From the NCBI GenBank assembly GCA_016719485.1, contig JADJZB010000028.1:248001-312000 (forward strand): a DNA stretch of 64,000 nt. Reading direction: 5' to 3'. This DNA is from Holophagales bacterium. GTDB taxonomy: Bacteria; Acidobacteriota; Thermoanaerobaculia; UBA5066. The position numbers and the translations under genes were made by a program. The notes beneath the pieces were generated by a model that was not told the origin of the DNA, searched no databases, and saw nothing but the letters and a program-made list of their open reading frames with translations. Shown in pieces: positions 1-10,858 of this stretch (position 1 is the stretch's first letter; each line of letters begins with the position of its first letter).

Positions 1-267
1 CTCGCCCCGCTGGACTTCGACGCCATCGCCGCCTCCGTGAAGAAGACCTCGCGCGTCCTCGTCGCCCACGAGGACAAGGTGCACGGGGGCTTCGGCGGCG
101 AGCTGTCCGCCCAGGTGACGAGCGAGCTCTTCGAGTACCTCGACGCCCCGGTCGAGCGGGTCGGATCGCCATTCACGCCCGTCGGGTTCAACCGCATCCT
201 GGAACGGGCGATCCTGCCGAGCACCGGAACCGTGCTCGCGGCGGCCCGGAAGGTCCTCGCCTACTGA
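1..267 (+). CDS. 2-oxoacid dehydrogenase E1 component, beta chain (C-terminal part)
   Basis: The open frame runs in from the left edge and stops at 265-267, giving the last 88 residues of a thiamine-diphosphate enzyme. The visible part is the transketolase C-terminal domain: a lid-like VAHEDKVHGGFGGEL stretch, then the segment ending in GFNRILERAILPS, which is typical of the beta chain of pyruvate or branched-chain 2-oxoacid dehydrogenase. E1 beta supplies part of the decarboxylation site and docks on the E2 core. Whether the full protein is a separate beta chain or an alpha-beta fusion, and which oxoacid it uses, cannot be seen. No terminator is visible before the next gene. Confidence 0.8.
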   Translation, partial: LAPLDFDAIAASVKKTSRVLVAHEDKVHGGFGGELSAQVTSELFEYLDAPVERVGSPFTPVGFNRILERAILPSTGTVLAAARKVLAY

Positions 268-321
268 CCTGTTCACCGAACTGAGCCTTTCTCGCGCGCC
301 TCCGCGGGGGGCGCGCCGCCT

Positions 322-327
322 TATCAT
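322..327 (+). promoter_or_regulatory. Putative -10 element of the hybrid kinase gene
   Basis: TATCAT matches TATAAT at five of six positions and ends six bases before the ATG at 334, with no Shine-Dalgarno sequence between. That spacing would put the transcript start at or near the start codon, so a leaderless message is suggested. No convincing -35 is visible. Confidence 0.35.
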
Positions 328-333
328 CGGCCG

Positions 334-3300
334 ATGCTCTCGGGGCCGAAGGGCTCGTCCGACTCCTCACCCGGCGTGCGCGGGTGCGCCTGTCGCGCCG
401 CCTTCGTCGCCGTCGCCACCGCACTCGGCAGTCTGGCGTCGTCTCCGGCCGCGCACGCGCTCGACGCGACGCGCCCGCTCGCCCACGCGACGCTCGACAG
501 CTGGGAAGCCGGGCAGGGCCTCCCCCAGAACACGGTCCAGGCGATCTCCCAGACGCCCGACGGCTACCTCTGGATCGGGACGCAGGAAGGGCTCGTCCGG
601 TTCGACGGGACCCGGTTCACGCTCTTCGACCGGCGGACGACGCCGGAGTTCTCGGCGAACTCGGTCCTCGCCCTTCTCGCGGACCACGATGGCACCCTCT
701 GGGTCGGGACGAACGGCGGCGGGCTCCTGCGAATGACGGGGACGCGCTTCGAAGCGCTCGGCCCACGGGAGGGCCTCGCTGGGCTGAAGGTCCAGTCCCT
801 CGCGCGCGACGGGCGCGGCGTCCTCTGGGTCGGAACGGACGACGAAGGGCTCTTCCGACAGGAAGGTGCGGGTTTCCGGCGCGTCGAACCCACCGGCGGC
901 AGCCGCTTCCTGGTGCGCACCCTCTGCGTCGACCGCGCGGGTGTCGTCTGGGCCGGATCGACCGGAGGCGGAGTCGCGCGCCTGCAGGAGGACGGCACCC
1001 GGGTCTTCACGATGCGCGAGGGGCTCCCGAACGACGCCGTCATCGCGCTGGCCCCGCACCCGGGCGGAGGCGTCTGGGTCGGTACCGCAGGGGGAGGCCT
1101 CGCGCGGGTGGTCGATGGGCGCGTGTCGACGAAGGAGGCGCCCCGCCTCCCGACGAGCCAGATCTCGGCGCTCCTCGTCGATCGCGAGGGGAGTCTCTGG
1201 GTCGGAACGTGGGGCCGGGGGGTCTGCAGGGTCTCGGGCGAGGGAGTGTCCTGCCGTTCGGCGTCGACGGGAGACCTCCCCGCGGACCACGTCTGGAGCC
1301 TCTACCAGGACCACGAGGGAAGCGTCTGGATCGGCACCTGGACCGAGGGGTTGCTGCGCCTGCGTCACGGCCTCTTCGTCAACCTCGGGCGGCGCGAAGG
1401 GCTCGCGGGCGAGAACGTCCGCGCGGTCACGCAGGACACCTCGGGAGCGGTCTGGGCCACCGTGGCCAGCGGCGGTCTCCACCGGATCGCGGGTCGCGCG
1501 ACGCGGGTGTTCGGAACCGACGACGGGCTCCCGTCCGACCAGCCCTCGGCGCTCCTGGCCGCCCGCGACGGGCGTCTCTGGGTCGGCACTTACACCGACG
1601 GCCTCGCCGTCGGTCGGGGCGGCGCGTTCACCCGAGTCCCGCTCCCGCCCCCGGCCGTCGACTCCCGCGACATCCGGGCGCTCGCGGAAGACGAGGACGG
1701 GTCGATCTGGGTCGGGGTTCTCCCCGGCGGCGTCATCCGACTGCGCGACGGAGTCGCCCGCCGCTTCGGCGTCGTGGACGGCCTCCCGTCGGACCGGCTT
1801 CTCTGCCTCCTGCCCGCCCGGGGCGGGGGCGTCTGGGCGGGAACGACGGCCGGGCTCGCGCTCTTTGCGGGAGACCGTTTCCGGGCCTTCACGAAGCGCG
1901 ACGGCCTGCCCGACGAGCGCATCCAGTCCCTGCTGATCGACGACGAGGGGACGCTCTGGATCGGGACGGGCGACGGACTGGCCCGTTTCCGGGACGGCGC
2001 GTTCGCCAGCGTCGGGACGAAGGACGGCCTCTACGACGGCCTCGTGAAGAGCGTCCTGCAGGACGAAGGCTGGCTCTTCATGACCGGCAACCACGGCATC
2101 TTCCGCGCACGCCGCGCCGACGTCTCGGCCACGATGGACGGCCAGAGGCGCGGTTTCTCGTCCGAGCACTTCGGCCTCGCCGACGGGATGCGCAGCGAAG
2201 GCTGCTCGGGGGGCACCCAGCCGGGCGCCGTCCGGACGAACGACGGGACACTCTGGATCGCCACGGCGCGAGGCCTCTCCATTCTCGACACGAAGCGCCT
2301 CGAGCGGCCCTCGCCGCTCCTCGCCCTCCGGATCGAAGGAGTCCTCTCCGACGGAGCGCCGGTCGAGGTGGGCGAGACCGTCCTCGTTCCCCCGGGCTCT
2401 TCCCGCCTCGAGATCCGCTACACAGGAATCAGCCTCGTCGCACCCGCCGACGTCCGCTTCCGGTTCCGCCTCGACGGCGTCGACCCGACCTGGGTGGACG
2501 CCGGCCGGGAGCGCTCCGCGAGCTACACGAACCTCTCGCCGGGGAGCTACGTCTTCGAGGTGGCGGCGAGGAGGGGGGGCGGCACCTGGACGACCGGCGC
2601 GAAAACGACCGTGACGATCGAGCCGACGCTCGCCCAGAAGGGGTGGTTCCGTGCGGCGGTCGCCGCCGGGGCGATCGCGCTCCTGGCCGCGGGCCTCCAT
2701 CGCCGGACGCGCAGGCAGCGCCGTCGGCGAGAGGTCCTCGAGGAGCTCGTGACGGCCCGGACGGTGGAGCTCGAGGCGGCGACCCGCGAGGCCGAGGACG
2801 CCAACAGGGCCAAGAGCGCGTTCCTCGCCACGATGAGCCACGAGATCCGGACCCCGATGAACGGTGTCATCGGGATGACGAGCCTCCTCCTCGGCACGCC
2901 CCTGACGCGGGAGCAGCGCCAGTTCGCCGACACGATCCGGCAGAGTGGCGAGACGCTCCTTCGCCTCATCGACGACATCCTCGATTTCTCGAAGATCGAG
3001 GCGGGCCGGATGGGCCTCGAGCGGAGGCCGTTCGACGTCCGCTCGTGCCTCGAAGGGGCGGTCGACGTCCTCGCGCAGCGCGCCGAGGAGAAGCGCCTCG
3101 AGCTGACGCTCGACGTGGACGACGGGGTGCCGATCTCGCTCCTCGGCGACGTCACCCGCGTGAAGCAGGTCGTCATGAACCTCGTCGGGAACGCGGTGAA
3201 GTTCACCGACGCCGGCGAGGTGGCCGTCTCGGTCCGTTCGAACCCGGAGGGACCCGTTACGCCCGGAACGAGCGTCGACCTCGTCGTGACCGTCCGCGAC

Positions 3301-4818
3301 ACGGGGATCGGCATCTCGCCCGACCGGGCCGCCTCGCTCTTCGAGTCGTTCCGGCAGGGCGACAGCTCGACCACCCGCCGCTTCGGCGGCACGGGGCTCG
3401 GTCTCGCGATCTCCCGCCGGCTCGCAGAGCTGATGGGTGGGACCATCGCCTTCGAGAGTGCGCCCGGAAGAGGCTCGACGTTCCGGTTCGTCGCACGCCT
3501 GGAGGCGGCGAACCCCTCTTCGGGGTCGTTCGCCCTGCCGCGACGGAGTGCGTTCGCCGGTCGCCTCGCCCTGGTCGTCGAGGATGGCGCGACGACCCGG
3601 TCGCTCCTCGAACGGCTCCTGACCCGCTGGGGCTTCGCGGTCACGGCCTGTTCCTCGCTCGCCGAGGCGGTCTCGCTCGTGAGGGGCGGAGCACGATTCG
3701 ACCTCGCGCTCGTCGACCGGGACCTCCCCTCGGGGGACGGCTCCATGGCCGCTCTGCAGTTCAGGTCGGCCGGCACACCGCAGTTTCCCGTCGTCCTCCT
3801 CGTCCCGCTCGGCGCCGAGGCCGACGAGAAGGACGAAGGGCTCTCCGCCCGCCTCGCCCGGCCCGTGAAGCCGGCCGCGCTCCACGAGGTCGTCGCCGCT
3901 CTCCTCGGGGGAAGCCGGCCGGCGGTCCGCAGGGAATCCTCGGCGAGGCCGAGGTTCGACGGCGCGATGGGTGCGCGCCACCCCCTCCGGATCCTCCTCG
4001 CCGAGGACAACCCGACCAACCGCGAGCTGGCGCTCCTGATGCTGGAGCGCCTCGGCTACGCCGCCGACGTCGCCGCGAACGGGGCCGAGGCCGTCGACGC
4101 CATCCGGCAGAACGTCTACGACTTCGTCCTGATGGACGTCCAGATGCCCGAGCTGGACGGGATCGAGGCGACGCGCCGGATCCGGGCCGAGCTCGGCGCC
4201 GCCGGACCGCGCATCGCCGCGATGACGGCGCACGCGCTCCCCGGCGACCGCGAGGCCTGCCTGGCCGCCGGCATGGACGACTACCTCGTCAAGCCGATGG
4301 GAATCTCCGACCTCGTCTCCGCGCTCGAACGGGCCGCCGCGGCCATTTCGCCCCTGGTCGACGAGGCGGAGTCACCCCCTCCTCCTTCGGAGTCCGCCGT
4401 TCCTCCTCCGCCCGGGCCGCTCCCGACGCCTCCCGGGCTCGACGAGAAGTCGTGGGCCCGCCTGCACGCCTCCCTCGGCGCGCGCTCGAGCGACCTCCTC
4501 CCGGGGATCGTCCGCTCCTTCGCCCACGAGTCGGAAGGGCTCCTGGCGTCGGCGCGCGCGGCGCTCTCGGCCGAGCGCGCCGACGAGCTCCACCGCGCCG
4601 TGCACACGCTCAAGTCGACGAGCGCGAGCTTCGGGGCGCTCGAGCTCTCGTCCCTCTGCCGCGAGGCGGAGTCGCGGGCGAAGGAGAACGAGACGACGAC
4701 GCTCGGGCCCCTCCTCGACCGGATCGAGGAGGAGCTCGCCCGCGTCCGAACCGCCCTGGGGACTCTCCCCGGCTCTCCTACCGAGCCGCTGGAGCCTGGG
4801 CCACGATCCGCCCGATGA
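334..4818 (+). CDS. Hybrid sensor histidine kinase with beta-propeller sensor, two receivers and Hpt
   Basis: A 1494-residue one-protein phosphorelay. A signal-like N-terminus ending in AAHA precedes a periplasmic propeller region (about residues 50-650) of repeated W-[IV]-G-T blades. A Y_Y_Y domain (about 655-755) and one membrane helix (about 770-788) follow. The kinase core has the H-box SHEIRTPMN (near 833), the N-box NLVGNAVKF and the G-boxes DTGIGI and [10 protein letters not shown]. Two receivers follow: the first with LVDRD as phosphoacceptor region, the second with LLAEDN and LMDVQMP. A C-terminal Hpt carries HTLKSTS near 1425. This architecture is common in Bacteroidota and Acidobacteriota, often controlling polysaccharide use. 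GTG at 376 is an alternative start. The 3' end overlaps the convergent peptidase gene by 41 bases. Confidence 0.93.
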   Translation: MLSGPKGSSDSSPGVRGCACRAAFVAVATALGSLASSPAAHALDATRPLAHATLDSWEAGQGLPQNTVQAISQTPDGYLWIGTQEGLVRFDGTRFTLFDRRTTPEFSANSVLALLADHDGTLWVGTNGGGLLRMTGTRFEALGPREGLAGLKVQSLARDGRGVLWVGTDDEGLFRQEGAGFRRVEPTGGSRFLVRTLCVDRAGVVWAGSTGGGVARLQEDGTRVFTMREGLPNDAVIALAPHPGGGVWVGTAGGGLARVVDGRVSTKEAPRLPTSQISALLVDREGSLWVGTWGRGVCRVSGEGVSCRSASTGDLPADHVWSLYQDHEGSVWIGTWTEGLLRLRHGLFVNLGRREGLAGENVRAVTQDTSGAVWATVASGGLHRIAGRATRVFGTDDGLPSDQPSALLAARDGRLWVGTYTDGLAVGRGGAFTRVPLPPPAVDSRDIRALAEDEDGSIWVGVLPGGVIRLRDGVARRFGVVDGLPSDRLLCLLPARGGGVWAGTTAGLALFAGDRFRAFTKRDGLPDERIQSLLIDDEGTLWIGTGDGLARFRDGAFASVGTKDGLYDGLVKSVLQDEGWLFMTGNHGIFRARRADVSATMDGQRRGFSSEHFGLADGMRSEGCSGGTQPGAVRTNDGTLWIATARGLSILDTKRLERPSPLLALRIEGVLSDGAPVEVGETVLVPPGSSRLEIRYTGISLVAPADVRFRFRLDGVDPTWVDAGRERSASYTNLSPGSYVFEVAARRGGGTWTTGAKTTVTIEPTLAQKGWFRAAVAAGAIALLAAGLHRRTRRQRRRREVLEELVTARTVELEAATREAEDANRAKSAFLATMSHEIRTPMNGVIGMTSLLLGTPLTREQRQFADTIRQSGETLLRLIDDILDFSKIEAGRMGLERRPFDVRSCLEGAVDVLAQRAEEKRLELTLDVDDGVPISLLGDVTRVKQVVMNLVGNAVKFTDAGEVAVSVRSNPEGPVTPGTSVDLVVTVRDTGIGISPDRAASLFESFRQGDSSTTRRFGGTGLGLAISRRLAELMGGTIAFESAPGRGSTFRFVARLEAANPSSGSFALPRRSAFAGRLALVVEDGATTRSLLERLLTRWGFAVTACSSLAEAVSLVRGGARFDLALVDRDLPSGDGSMAALQFRSAGTPQFPVVLLVPLGAEADEKDEGLSARLARPVKPAALHEVVAALLGGSRPAVRRESSARPRFDGAMGARHPLRILLAEDNPTNRELALLMLERLGYAADVAANGAEAVDAIRQNVYDFVLMDVQMPELDGIEATRRIRAELGAAGPRIAAMTAHALPGDREACLAAGMDDYLVKPMGISDLVSALERAAAAISPLVDEAESPPPPSESAVPPPPGPLPTPPGLDEKSWARLHASLGARSSDLLPGIVRSFAHESEGLLASARAALSAERADELHRAVHTLKSTSASFGALELSSLCREAESRAKENETTTLGPLLDRIEEELARVRTALGTLPGSPTEPLEPGPRSAR

Positions 4819-7800
4819 GCGCGGGGTCGTCGGGGAGGAGCCCGGCCTTCGGCAGTCGCGACGTCAGCTCGGCCCAGCTCCGGTCGATGGCGAACGTCTT
4901 CCGGAAGAGCGGCAGGGCCTCGTCGACCTTCCCCATGCCGACGAGCGAGACCGCCGTCCAGTAGGTCATCTCGGCGCTGCCGGGGACGATCGCCTGCGCG
5001 GCCGAATAGGCCTTCAGCGCCCCGGCGTCGTCCTTCTTCTCGACGGCGAGGTCTCCCTCGTTCATCAGGTTGTACGCGCGCCCCAGCGTCACGAGCCGGC
5101 GCAGCTCCGGGAGCGGCGCCACACTGTCCTCGACGCGCAGGTCGAAGACCCGGTCCTGCCAGGGCCGGCCCGTCGGGGTCCCGCTCACGACGATGAGCGC
5201 CGCCGACTGCTTCCCGCGGATGTCCCCGCCGGCGGCTTCCGCCGCGTCGAGCGCCGCGAGCATCCGTTCCGCGAGGTCGCCCTTCGCCGTCTCGAACGCC
5301 CTGGCCATCGCGGGCCAGACCGTCGCGTTCCGCATCATGTTCGCCTGGACGGAGTAGTCCTTCCCGACGTGGTGTCCGGCCGCCTCGATGCAGCTGGCGC
5401 CCGTGTGGGCCGCGACGCGCCCGGCGGCGTCGATCATCGCCACCTGGCGCACCTCGCGCCCCGCGTCGGCAGAAAGCAGGCCCCTCAGCGCATCCGGCGC
5501 AGCCCGCCCCGCCTCGAGCAGCGAGAGGCCGAGCGGCCCGTAGCTGGCGTCGACGAACGACTGGGTGGCGACGGCGCCGACCCCGGCTCGGGCCCAGGGA
5601 ACCATCGCGCCCACCGAGAACCAGTGCGACTGGACCGCCACGCCGAGCTGCCCCGTCGCCGGGTCGCGCGCGACGATCGAGTAGGTGTGAACCGGCCGCG
5701 CGGGGACGGGAATCGAGGACGGAAGGTCGGGGACCCCGAGCTGAGACAGGACGAACGCCTGGTCGAACGCCGTCTCCTTCAGCCGGTCGTAACGGCCCGA
5801 CGACCCGCCGTGCCCGCCCGCCATGTTCGTCTTCAGGAGGAGCGGGTTCGTGTCGGTCTTGAGCGTCCGGAGCTTCGCGACGTACTTCGCCGGCTCCCAG
5901 TACATGACCTGGCTGTCGTTGAAGGAGGTCTTCACGAGGATCGACGGGTAGGCCCCCTTCTTCAGGTTGTCGTAGGGGCTGTACGACTTCATGTAGAGGT
6001 ACTCGTCCTTCTGCCTCGGGTTCCCCCACTCCTCGAACTCCCCGACGGTGAGCGGGAGCGTTTCGTCGAGCATCGTGTTGATGACGTCGACGAAGGGGAC
6101 GTGGAGGATGGCCGCCCGGAAGAGCTCCGGCCTCAGGTTCACGACGGCACCGATGAGGAGCCCGCCCGCGCTGCCTCCCTGGATCGCGATCCGGTCCTTC
6201 GCGGCGAGCTTCGTCGTCACCAGCGCCTCGGCGCAGGCGACGAAGTCGGTGAACGTGTTCTTCTTCGACATCATCCGGCCGGCGTCGTGCCACTTCTTCC
6301 CGAGGTCGCCCCCGCCGCGGACGTGCGCGACGGCGTAGACGACCCCCCGGTCGAGAAGGCTCGGGAGCGCCGGGTTGAACGCGACGAACGAGGGCGCGCC
6401 GTACGAGCCGTAGCCCGTCAGGAAGAGCGGGGCGGTGCCGTCCCGCGGCACGTCCTTCCGGAAGACGACGCTGACGGGGACCTTCGTTCCGTCGGCCGCC
6501 GTGGCAAAGAGCCGCTCGGAGCGGTATCGCGACGGGTCGTACCCGCCGGGCACCTCGGTCTTCTTCAGGAGCGTCCGCTCGCGCGTCGCCATGTCGTAGT
6601 CGTAGACCATCGGCGCAGTCGTGAACGACTGCCACGAGAAGCGGAACGTCTTCGTGTCGTACTCGGGATTGGCCTCGGGGAACGACGAGGCGATCGCCTC
6701 CGGCACCTCGATCCGGTGCGTCGCGCCGGTCGACAGGTCCCGCACCGAGAGCTTCGGCAGGGCATCCTGGCGCTCGAACAGGACGAGGTGGCCCTTGAAG
6801 GCGTCGACGCCGGAGACCATGACCCCGTCCCGACAGGGGACGAGCTCTTTCCACGACGCCTTCCCGGGGCTCGCCGCCGGAGCGGTGACGACGCGGAAGT
6901 CACGACAGCCGTCGTTCGTCCGGATGTAGAGGAGGTCCCCCGCCGCCTCCACGTCGTACTCGTGGTCCTTCTCCCGCGCCGCGACGACCCGCGGGGCCTC
7001 GTCCGGTTTCGCCGCCGGGATCAGGCGCCACTCGCTCTGCGTGTGGCTCCCGGACTGCACGAGGATCCAGGCGTCGTCGCGCGAGCGCGACACGCCGAGG
7101 TTGAACCGCTCGTCAGTCTCCTCGTAGACGAGAACGTCCGGCCCCGTCGTCCCCACCGCGTGCCGGTAGAGCCGCCAGGGGCGCTTGGCCGCGTCTTCGA
7201 CGACGTAGAAGAGCGTCTTCCCGTCCCCCGCCCACGCGACGGAGTTCACCTTCTCGACCCTGTCGGCCAGGAGCCTGCCCGTCTCGAGATCCTTCACCTG
7301 GAGCGTGTAGAGCCGGAAACCGGTCGTGTCGATCGTGTAGGCGAGGAACCTGCCGTCGTCGCTCGGAGCGAAGACTCCCCGGCCCACGAACTTCTCGGTC
7401 TTCGCGATCTCGTTCAGGTCGAGGACGACCTGCTCGGCCGCGTCGAGGCTCCCCTTCTTCCGGCAGCCGATCGGGTACTGCTGCCCCTTCTCCGTCCTCG
7501 AGTACCAGAAGTACCCTCTGTGGCGGTACGGCACCGACAGGTCGGTTTCCTTGATCCGCCCGACGGCCTCGTCGTAGACCTTCTGCCGCAGCGCCTCGCC
7601 CGGCTTCGTCACGGCGTCGGTGTACGCGTTCTCGGCGTCGAGGTACGCCTTCACCTCGGGGTTCTGCTTCTCGCGCAGCCAGAACCAGTCGTCCACGAGC
7701 TTCTCCCCGTGGACCTCGGTGACCTTCGGGACCTTCTTCGCGACGGGAGGCTTCACCCCGGGAGTTTCCCCCGCCGGGGCGACGAACGGAACGAGGAGGA

Positions 7801-7831
7801 GGGAGAGGGCGATCGTTCGAAGGGTTCGCAC
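4778..7831 (-). CDS. Oligopeptidase B-type prolyl oligopeptidase fused to DUF1028 and a TPR-like tail
   Basis: A 1017-residue protein; S9A oligopeptidases are usually near 700. A signal-like N-terminus leads into the S9 beta-propeller (about 75-420) and the alpha/beta-hydrolase domain. That domain has the nucleophile in GGSAGG (near 551), an Asp in KTSFNDSQV (near 638) and the His in AGGHGG (near 672). From about 714 a second enzyme-like domain starts, [10 protein letters not shown]...GQLGVAVQS, which is the DUF1028 family (predicted Ntn-hydrolase fold). A helical repeat tail (about 905-990) resembles TPR. The protein presumably cleaves peptides after basic residues. The role of DUF1028 is unknown. 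The start is GTG at 7829-7831, with TATGCT six bases upstream and no ribosome site. Confidence 0.9.
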   Translation of the reverse strand: MRTLRTIALSLLLVPFVAPAGETPGVKPPVAKKVPKVTEVHGEKLVDDWFWLREKQNPEVKAYLDAENAYTDAVTKPGEALRQKVYDEAVGRIKETDLSVPYRHRGYFWYSRTEKGQQYPIGCRKKGSLDAAEQVVLDLNEIAKTEKFVGRGVFAPSDDGRFLAYTIDTTGFRLYTLQVKDLETGRLLADRVEKVNSVAWAGDGKTLFYVVEDAAKRPWRLYRHAVGTTGPDVLVYEETDERFNLGVSRSRDDAWILVQSGSHTQSEWRLIPAAKPDEAPRVVAAREKDHEYDVEAAGDLLYIRTNDGCRDFRVVTAPAASPGKASWKELVPCRDGVMVSGVDAFKGHLVLFERQDALPKLSVRDLSTGATHRIEVPEAIASSFPEANPEYDTKTFRFSWQSFTTAPMVYDYDMATRERTLLKKTEVPGGYDPSRYRSERLFATAADGTKVPVSVVFRKDVPRDGTAPLFLTGYGSYGAPSFVAFNPALPSLLDRGVVYAVAHVRGGGDLGKKWHDAGRMMSKKNTFTDFVACAEALVTTKLAAKDRIAIQGGSAGGLLIGAVVNLRPELFRAAILHVPFVDVINTMLDETLPLTVGEFEEWGNPRQKDEYLYMKSYSPYDNLKKGAYPSILVKTSFNDSQVMYWEPAKYVAKLRTLKTDTNPLLLKTNMAGGHGGSSGRYDRLKETAFDQAFVLSQLGVPDLPSSIPVPARPVHTYSIVARDPATGQLGVAVQSHWFSVGAMVPWARAGVGAVATQSFVDASYGPLGLSLLEAGRAAPDALRGLLSADAGREVRQVAMIDAAGRVAAHTGASCIEAAGHHVGKDYSVQANMMRNATVWPAMARAFETAKGDLAERMLAALDAAEAAGGDIRGKQSAALIVVSGTPTGRPWQDRVFDLRVEDSVAPLPELRRLVTLGRAYNLMNEGDLAVEKKDDAGALKAYSAAQAIVPGSAEMTYWTAVSLVGMGKVDEALPLFRKTFAIDRSWAELTSRLPKAGLLPDDPALIGRIVAQAPAAR

Positions 7832-7837
7832 GCCCGA

Positions 7838-7843
7838 AGCATA
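7838..7843 (-). promoter_or_regulatory. Putative -10 element of the oligopeptidase gene
   Basis: On the minus strand TATGCT lies six bases before the GTG start at 7831, and no Shine-Dalgarno sequence intervenes. This is the same geometry as at the other apparently leaderless genes in this window. No -35 is recognisable. Confidence 0.3.
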
Positions 7844-7867
7844 GTTCCGAAACGGCGTCCTCCCGAA

Positions 7868-7934
7868 ATGGGGTCAGGTCTTGATTTTCCACTATAGCCT
7901 CAGGCTATAGTGGAAAATCAAGACCTGACCCCAT
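7868..7934. repeat. Perfect 67-base inverted repeat (33-base arms, 1-base centre)
   Basis: Positions 7868-7900 and 7902-7934 are exact reverse complements around the single base 7901. The outer part of each arm carries the motif GGGGTCAGGTCTTG, followed by an AT-rich core unlike the surrounding GC-rich DNA. It lies between the start of the oligopeptidase gene and the 3' end of the secreted-protein gene, both on the minus strand. From memory, this outer motif recurs in many genomes beside REP-associated tyrosine transposases (RAYT). No transposase is in the window, so this could be a non-autonomous palindromic element. As RNA it would form a very strong hairpin. Confidence 0.85.
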
Positions 7935-7964
7935 CGGGCTCTTGGGCGACTGGGTCGCGGCTTT

Positions 7965-8948
7965 CTACTCCGCAGCCCGGGCCTTCTCGCGCTTCGCCTT
8001 CGCTTCGGCGAGCATCCTGATGGTCGCCCCGTCGAGCGTGCCGGAGATCGTCACGGCGTCGCGGTCGCTCTCGACCTTGAACTTCCGGATGGCCGACACG
8101 ACCTCGGGCCGTTCCTGGCTCGCGATCCTCATCGCCGCGAGGATTCCCCGAAGCGCGTCCTCGAGGAGCTCGCGCGTCTCGGCGTCGCCGCTGTAGCCGG
8201 CGCCCGAGAGGCGGATGGCGTCTCCCTTCACCGTCATCTCGAAGGAGAAGGTCGAGACGAGGTTCATCGCGCCGAGCACGTTGCGCGCCGCGTCCCCTTC
8301 ACCGCTCGTGATCGTCAGCGAGCCCTTCGCCTGCGGGAGCTTCGTCCGGTCGACGAGGAGCCAGCCGGAGGCGTTGGCGTTCACCCTGTCGAGCTGCGCG
8401 CCGAGGCCGGCGCCCCCGAGGAAGCCGGTCCCGCCCGCGGCCCGGGCGGCGAGCGCCTTCACGACGGCGTCCTCGGAGCCGGCGACGAGAAGACGGCTGC
8501 TCACGAACGCGACCGCGCCGTCGCCCTTGTGGCCCGTCTGCCCCTTCTCCTTCAGGAGGAAGTACGTCCCGCCGGGAGCCGTGCGCGCCTCGGCGCCACG
8601 GGAGGCGACGGCCGCCGCGAGACGCTGCGGCTCGAAGCGCCCCTCGAAGGCGACGAGGGCTTTGCCCTTCCCGCCGTCCTCTGCCGCGAAGACGACGAGG
8701 TCGACGTCGTCGATCGGGTGGAGGCGCGCCTCGGCGAGGAACCTCGCGGCGTCGCCTTCGACCGTCGCCCGGTCGAACTCGGCGAAGAAGCGTGCGGCGA
8801 GGGGGCTCGTCCTGAAGTCGGCCACGCGCAGCATCCCGGCCGTCACCGAGTCGGGCGGGACGAGGGCGAGGGCGTCGTCGGTGGGGCGGGCCGCCTCGGA
8901 CGGGAAGGCGAGGGCCGTGGCGAGGGCGAGGAGCGCGAGACGTCTCAT
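7965..8948 (-). CDS. Secreted protein of unknown function, last gene of an ABC-transporter operon
   Basis: The product has 327 residues with a clear signal peptide (MRRLALLALATALAFPSEA) and no further obvious membrane segment. The body alternates strands and helices, with repeated phrases such as VAFVSSRLLVAGSEDAVVKAL, loosely resembling DUF3352-type secreted proteins. I see no catalytic motif. The C-terminus is a charged helix rich in Ala, Lys and Glu. The start ATG lies one base after the permease stop, so the gene is translated with the ABC permease and ATPase upstream. A link to that transporter is inferred from position only. Confidence 0.75.
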   Translation of the reverse strand: MRRLALLALATALAFPSEAARPTDDALALVPPDSVTAGMLRVADFRTSPLAARFFAEFDRATVEGDAARFLAEARLHPIDDVDLVVFAAEDGGKGKALVAFEGRFEPQRLAAAVASRGAEARTAPGGTYFLLKEKGQTGHKGDGAVAFVSSRLLVAGSEDAVVKALAARAAGGTGFLGGAGLGAQLDRVNANASGWLLVDRTKLPQAKGSLTITSGEGDAARNVLGAMNLVSTFSFEMTVKGDAIRLSGAGYSGDAETRELLEDALRGILAAMRIASQERPEVVSAIRKFKVESDRDAVTISGTLDGATIRMLAEAKAKREKARAAE

Positions 8949-8949
8949 G

Positions 8950-9804
8950 TCAGAAGTCCTTTCTCCGGAAGAGAAACGCGGAAAGCGTGAGGGAACCGAG
9001 GCCGAAGAGCGCGGTGGAGCCGAAGACGGCGAGGTGGTCGATCTCGCGGGTGCGGCGCGAGAGCTCGCCGTTCGACACGAAGTCGACCGTCGCCTGCGCG
9101 AGCTGCCCGGTCTTCGGGAGCACCCAGTAGAAGCCCCGAACGAGCGCGGCCGCCCACTCCGTGGCGAGCGCCGCCTCGATCTGCCGGTGCCCGGAGAGGA
9201 TGGCCGCCAGGAAGAACACGGCGAAGGTCGCCATGATCGAGACCGCCGTCGACGAGGTGACGACGCCGACGAGGAACGCGAACGCCATGAGCGTCGCGAT
9301 CGTGAAGAAGATGATCGCCCCGCCCAGGAAGAAGCGCGGGTGGACGACCCCCGTCTTCCACCAGATGAGGAGCCCCATCGCGCCGATGAGGTAGGCGACG
9401 TTCAACCCCGCGAGGAGGAGCCCTCCGGCGTAGCGCGAGAGGAGCAGCGGCACCCGTCCGACCGGCCGCGAGAGATAGAGGTCGATCGTTCCCTTCTCCT
9501 GCAGGCGCGGCACGAGGTGCGCCGTCGCGAAGACGGCGAGGAACGTCGCGACGACGTAGAGGAACCCGGAGAAGCCCGACTCGAAGCCGAGGACGAGCTT
9601 GTCGAGGTCGACGGTGCGCCGCCCGATCTCGAGCTCCTTGCCGAAGAGCTTCGCCCCGGCCAGGGCGCCGTCCACCACGTCGAGGTTCACGGCGGCGGCG
9701 AAGAGGGCGATGAAGAGCGTGGAGAGGGTGGCATAGGCGACGAGCGTCCAGCGCGCCGCGGCCTCGCGGAAGACCTCTTCGACGTTCGACGCGAGGACCT
9801 TCAC
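8950..9804 (-). CDS. ABC transporter permease (ABC-2 type)
   Basis: The product has 284 residues with about six hydrophobic segments, the arrangement of ABC-2 type permeases in which a large extracytoplasmic loop follows the first helix. Between helices lies LVPRLQEKGTIDLYLSRPVGR, matching the cytoplasmic coupling segment seen in the NosY/ABC-2_4 group. The GTG start overlaps the ATPase stop by four bases (GTGA, 9801-9804), so the two are translationally coupled and should form one transporter. Direction (export is usual for ABC-2) and substrate are not visible. Confidence 0.87.
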   Translation of the reverse strand: MKVLASNVEEVFREAAARWTLVAYATLSTLFIALFAAAVNLDVVDGALAGAKLFGKELEIGRRTVDLDKLVLGFESGFSGFLYVVATFLAVFATAHLVPRLQEKGTIDLYLSRPVGRVPLLLSRYAGGLLLAGLNVAYLIGAMGLLIWWKTGVVHPRFFLGGAIIFFTIATLMAFAFLVGVVTSSTAVSIMATFAVFFLAAILSGHRQIEAALATEWAAALVRGFYWVLPKTGQLAQATVDFVSNGELSRRTREIDHLAVFGSTALFGLGSLTLSAFLFRRKDF

Positions 9805-10787
9805 TGCGGCCTCCCTTCAGGCTCCGGGCCCGGGCCCGCTGCGGCGCCCTGCTCTTCCGTCGCGTCGCCGGCCTTCACCAGGTCGACGAAGACGTCCTCG
9901 AGCGTCGAGCGGACCGGCGTCAGCTCGGTCACGAGGACGCCGCGGGAGCGCGCGGTGTCGACGAGGGCGTTCAGGTGCTCGGCGTCCCTCGCCGTCAGCT
10001 TCACGTGCCCGTTCACCCGCTCGGCACCCGCGCCCGTCTCGCGGAAGAGTCCCAGCAGCGCCTCGTCGATTCCCGTCCCGGCGAAGCGGTAGCTGAAGCC
10101 CTGCGCCGTCAGGTCGGCGATGCGCCCGGTCGCGACCGACTTGCCCTTCCGGAGCACCGCCACCCGGTCGCACGTCATCTCGATCTCGGACAGGAGATGG
10201 GAGTTGAGGAGGATCGCCGCGCCGCGGGCCGCCTCCTCGCGGAGGAGGTCGCGGATCTCGCGCCGTCCCACCGGATCGACGCCGTCGGTCGGCTCGTCGA
10301 GGAGGAGGAGATCGGGCCGGTGGACGAGGGCCGAGGCGAGGCCGAGCCGCTGCGTCATCCCCTTCGAGAACTTCTTCACCTTCATGTCGGCCCAGTCGGA
10401 GAGACGGACGCGGGCGAGGAGCTCGGGAATCCGGGTTTTCAGGTCGGGGCCGGATACTCCCGACATCCGACCAAAGATCGAGAGGGTCTGCCGGGCCGAG
10501 AGGTACCCCGGGAACCGGTGCCCTTCGGGGAGGTAGCCGACGCGTCGCCGGCTCTCGGGATCGGACGCGGGAAGGCCGAACAGCTCGGCCCGCCCGGAAG
10601 TCGGAAGAGTCAGGCCCAGGAGGATCTTGACGGTCGTCGTCTTCCCCGCCCCGTTCGGTCCGAGGAGTCCGAAGACCTCGCCAGAGGCGACCTGAAGGTC
10701 AAGACCGTCCAGGGCTCTCACTTCCCGCCGCGAGAACGGGGTCCGGAAGGTCTTCGAAAGACCCTCGGCGGAGAGGATGGCGGTCAT
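9801..10787 (-). CDS. ABC transporter ATP-binding protein
   Basis: A 328-residue ATPase starting MTAILSAEGLSKTF. It has Walker A GPNGAGKTT, a signature region KKFSKGMTQRLGLASAL, Walker B LLLLDEPTDGVDP and a switch His in LLNSHLLSEIE. A C-terminal extension of about 90 residues follows, as in CcmA/NatA-type subunits of ABC-2 exporters. An in-frame ATG at 10814 would add nine residues, but the family start fits 10787, which has GAGAGGG just upstream. It pairs with the coupled permease. The C-terminus is unusually rich in Glu, Gly and Pro. Confidence 0.93.
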   Translation of the reverse strand: MTAILSAEGLSKTFRTPFSRREVRALDGLDLQVASGEVFGLLGPNGAGKTTTVKILLGLTLPTSGRAELFGLPASDPESRRRVGYLPEGHRFPGYLSARQTLSIFGRMSGVSGPDLKTRIPELLARVRLSDWADMKVKKFSKGMTQRLGLASALVHRPDLLLLDEPTDGVDPVGRREIRDLLREEAARGAAILLNSHLLSEIEMTCDRVAVLRKGKSVATGRIADLTAQGFSYRFAGTGIDEALLGLFRETGAGAERVNGHVKLTARDAEHLNALVDTARSRGVLVTELTPVRSTLEDVFVDLVKAGDATEEQGAAAGPGPEPEGRPQ

Positions 10788-10858
10788 GGCCCTCTCTACG
10801 GTGACCCGAGCCATCTGGTTCCCACGCGAGCCGGAATGGGGCGGAATGTCTCGTTCGC

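Noticed and set aside
550..2300. Regular repeats in the kinase gene considered as a tandem or CRISPR-like array
   Set aside because: The periodicity is of W-[IV]-G-T propeller blades at protein level. DNA units vary and there are no constant repeats with unique spacers.
367..4233. A very long open frame antisense to the hybrid kinase, and similar ones antisense to other large genes
   Set aside because: GC-rich coding DNA leaves antisense frames open. The translation is Arg/Glu/Pro-rich with no domain, while the sense strand has clear motifs throughout.
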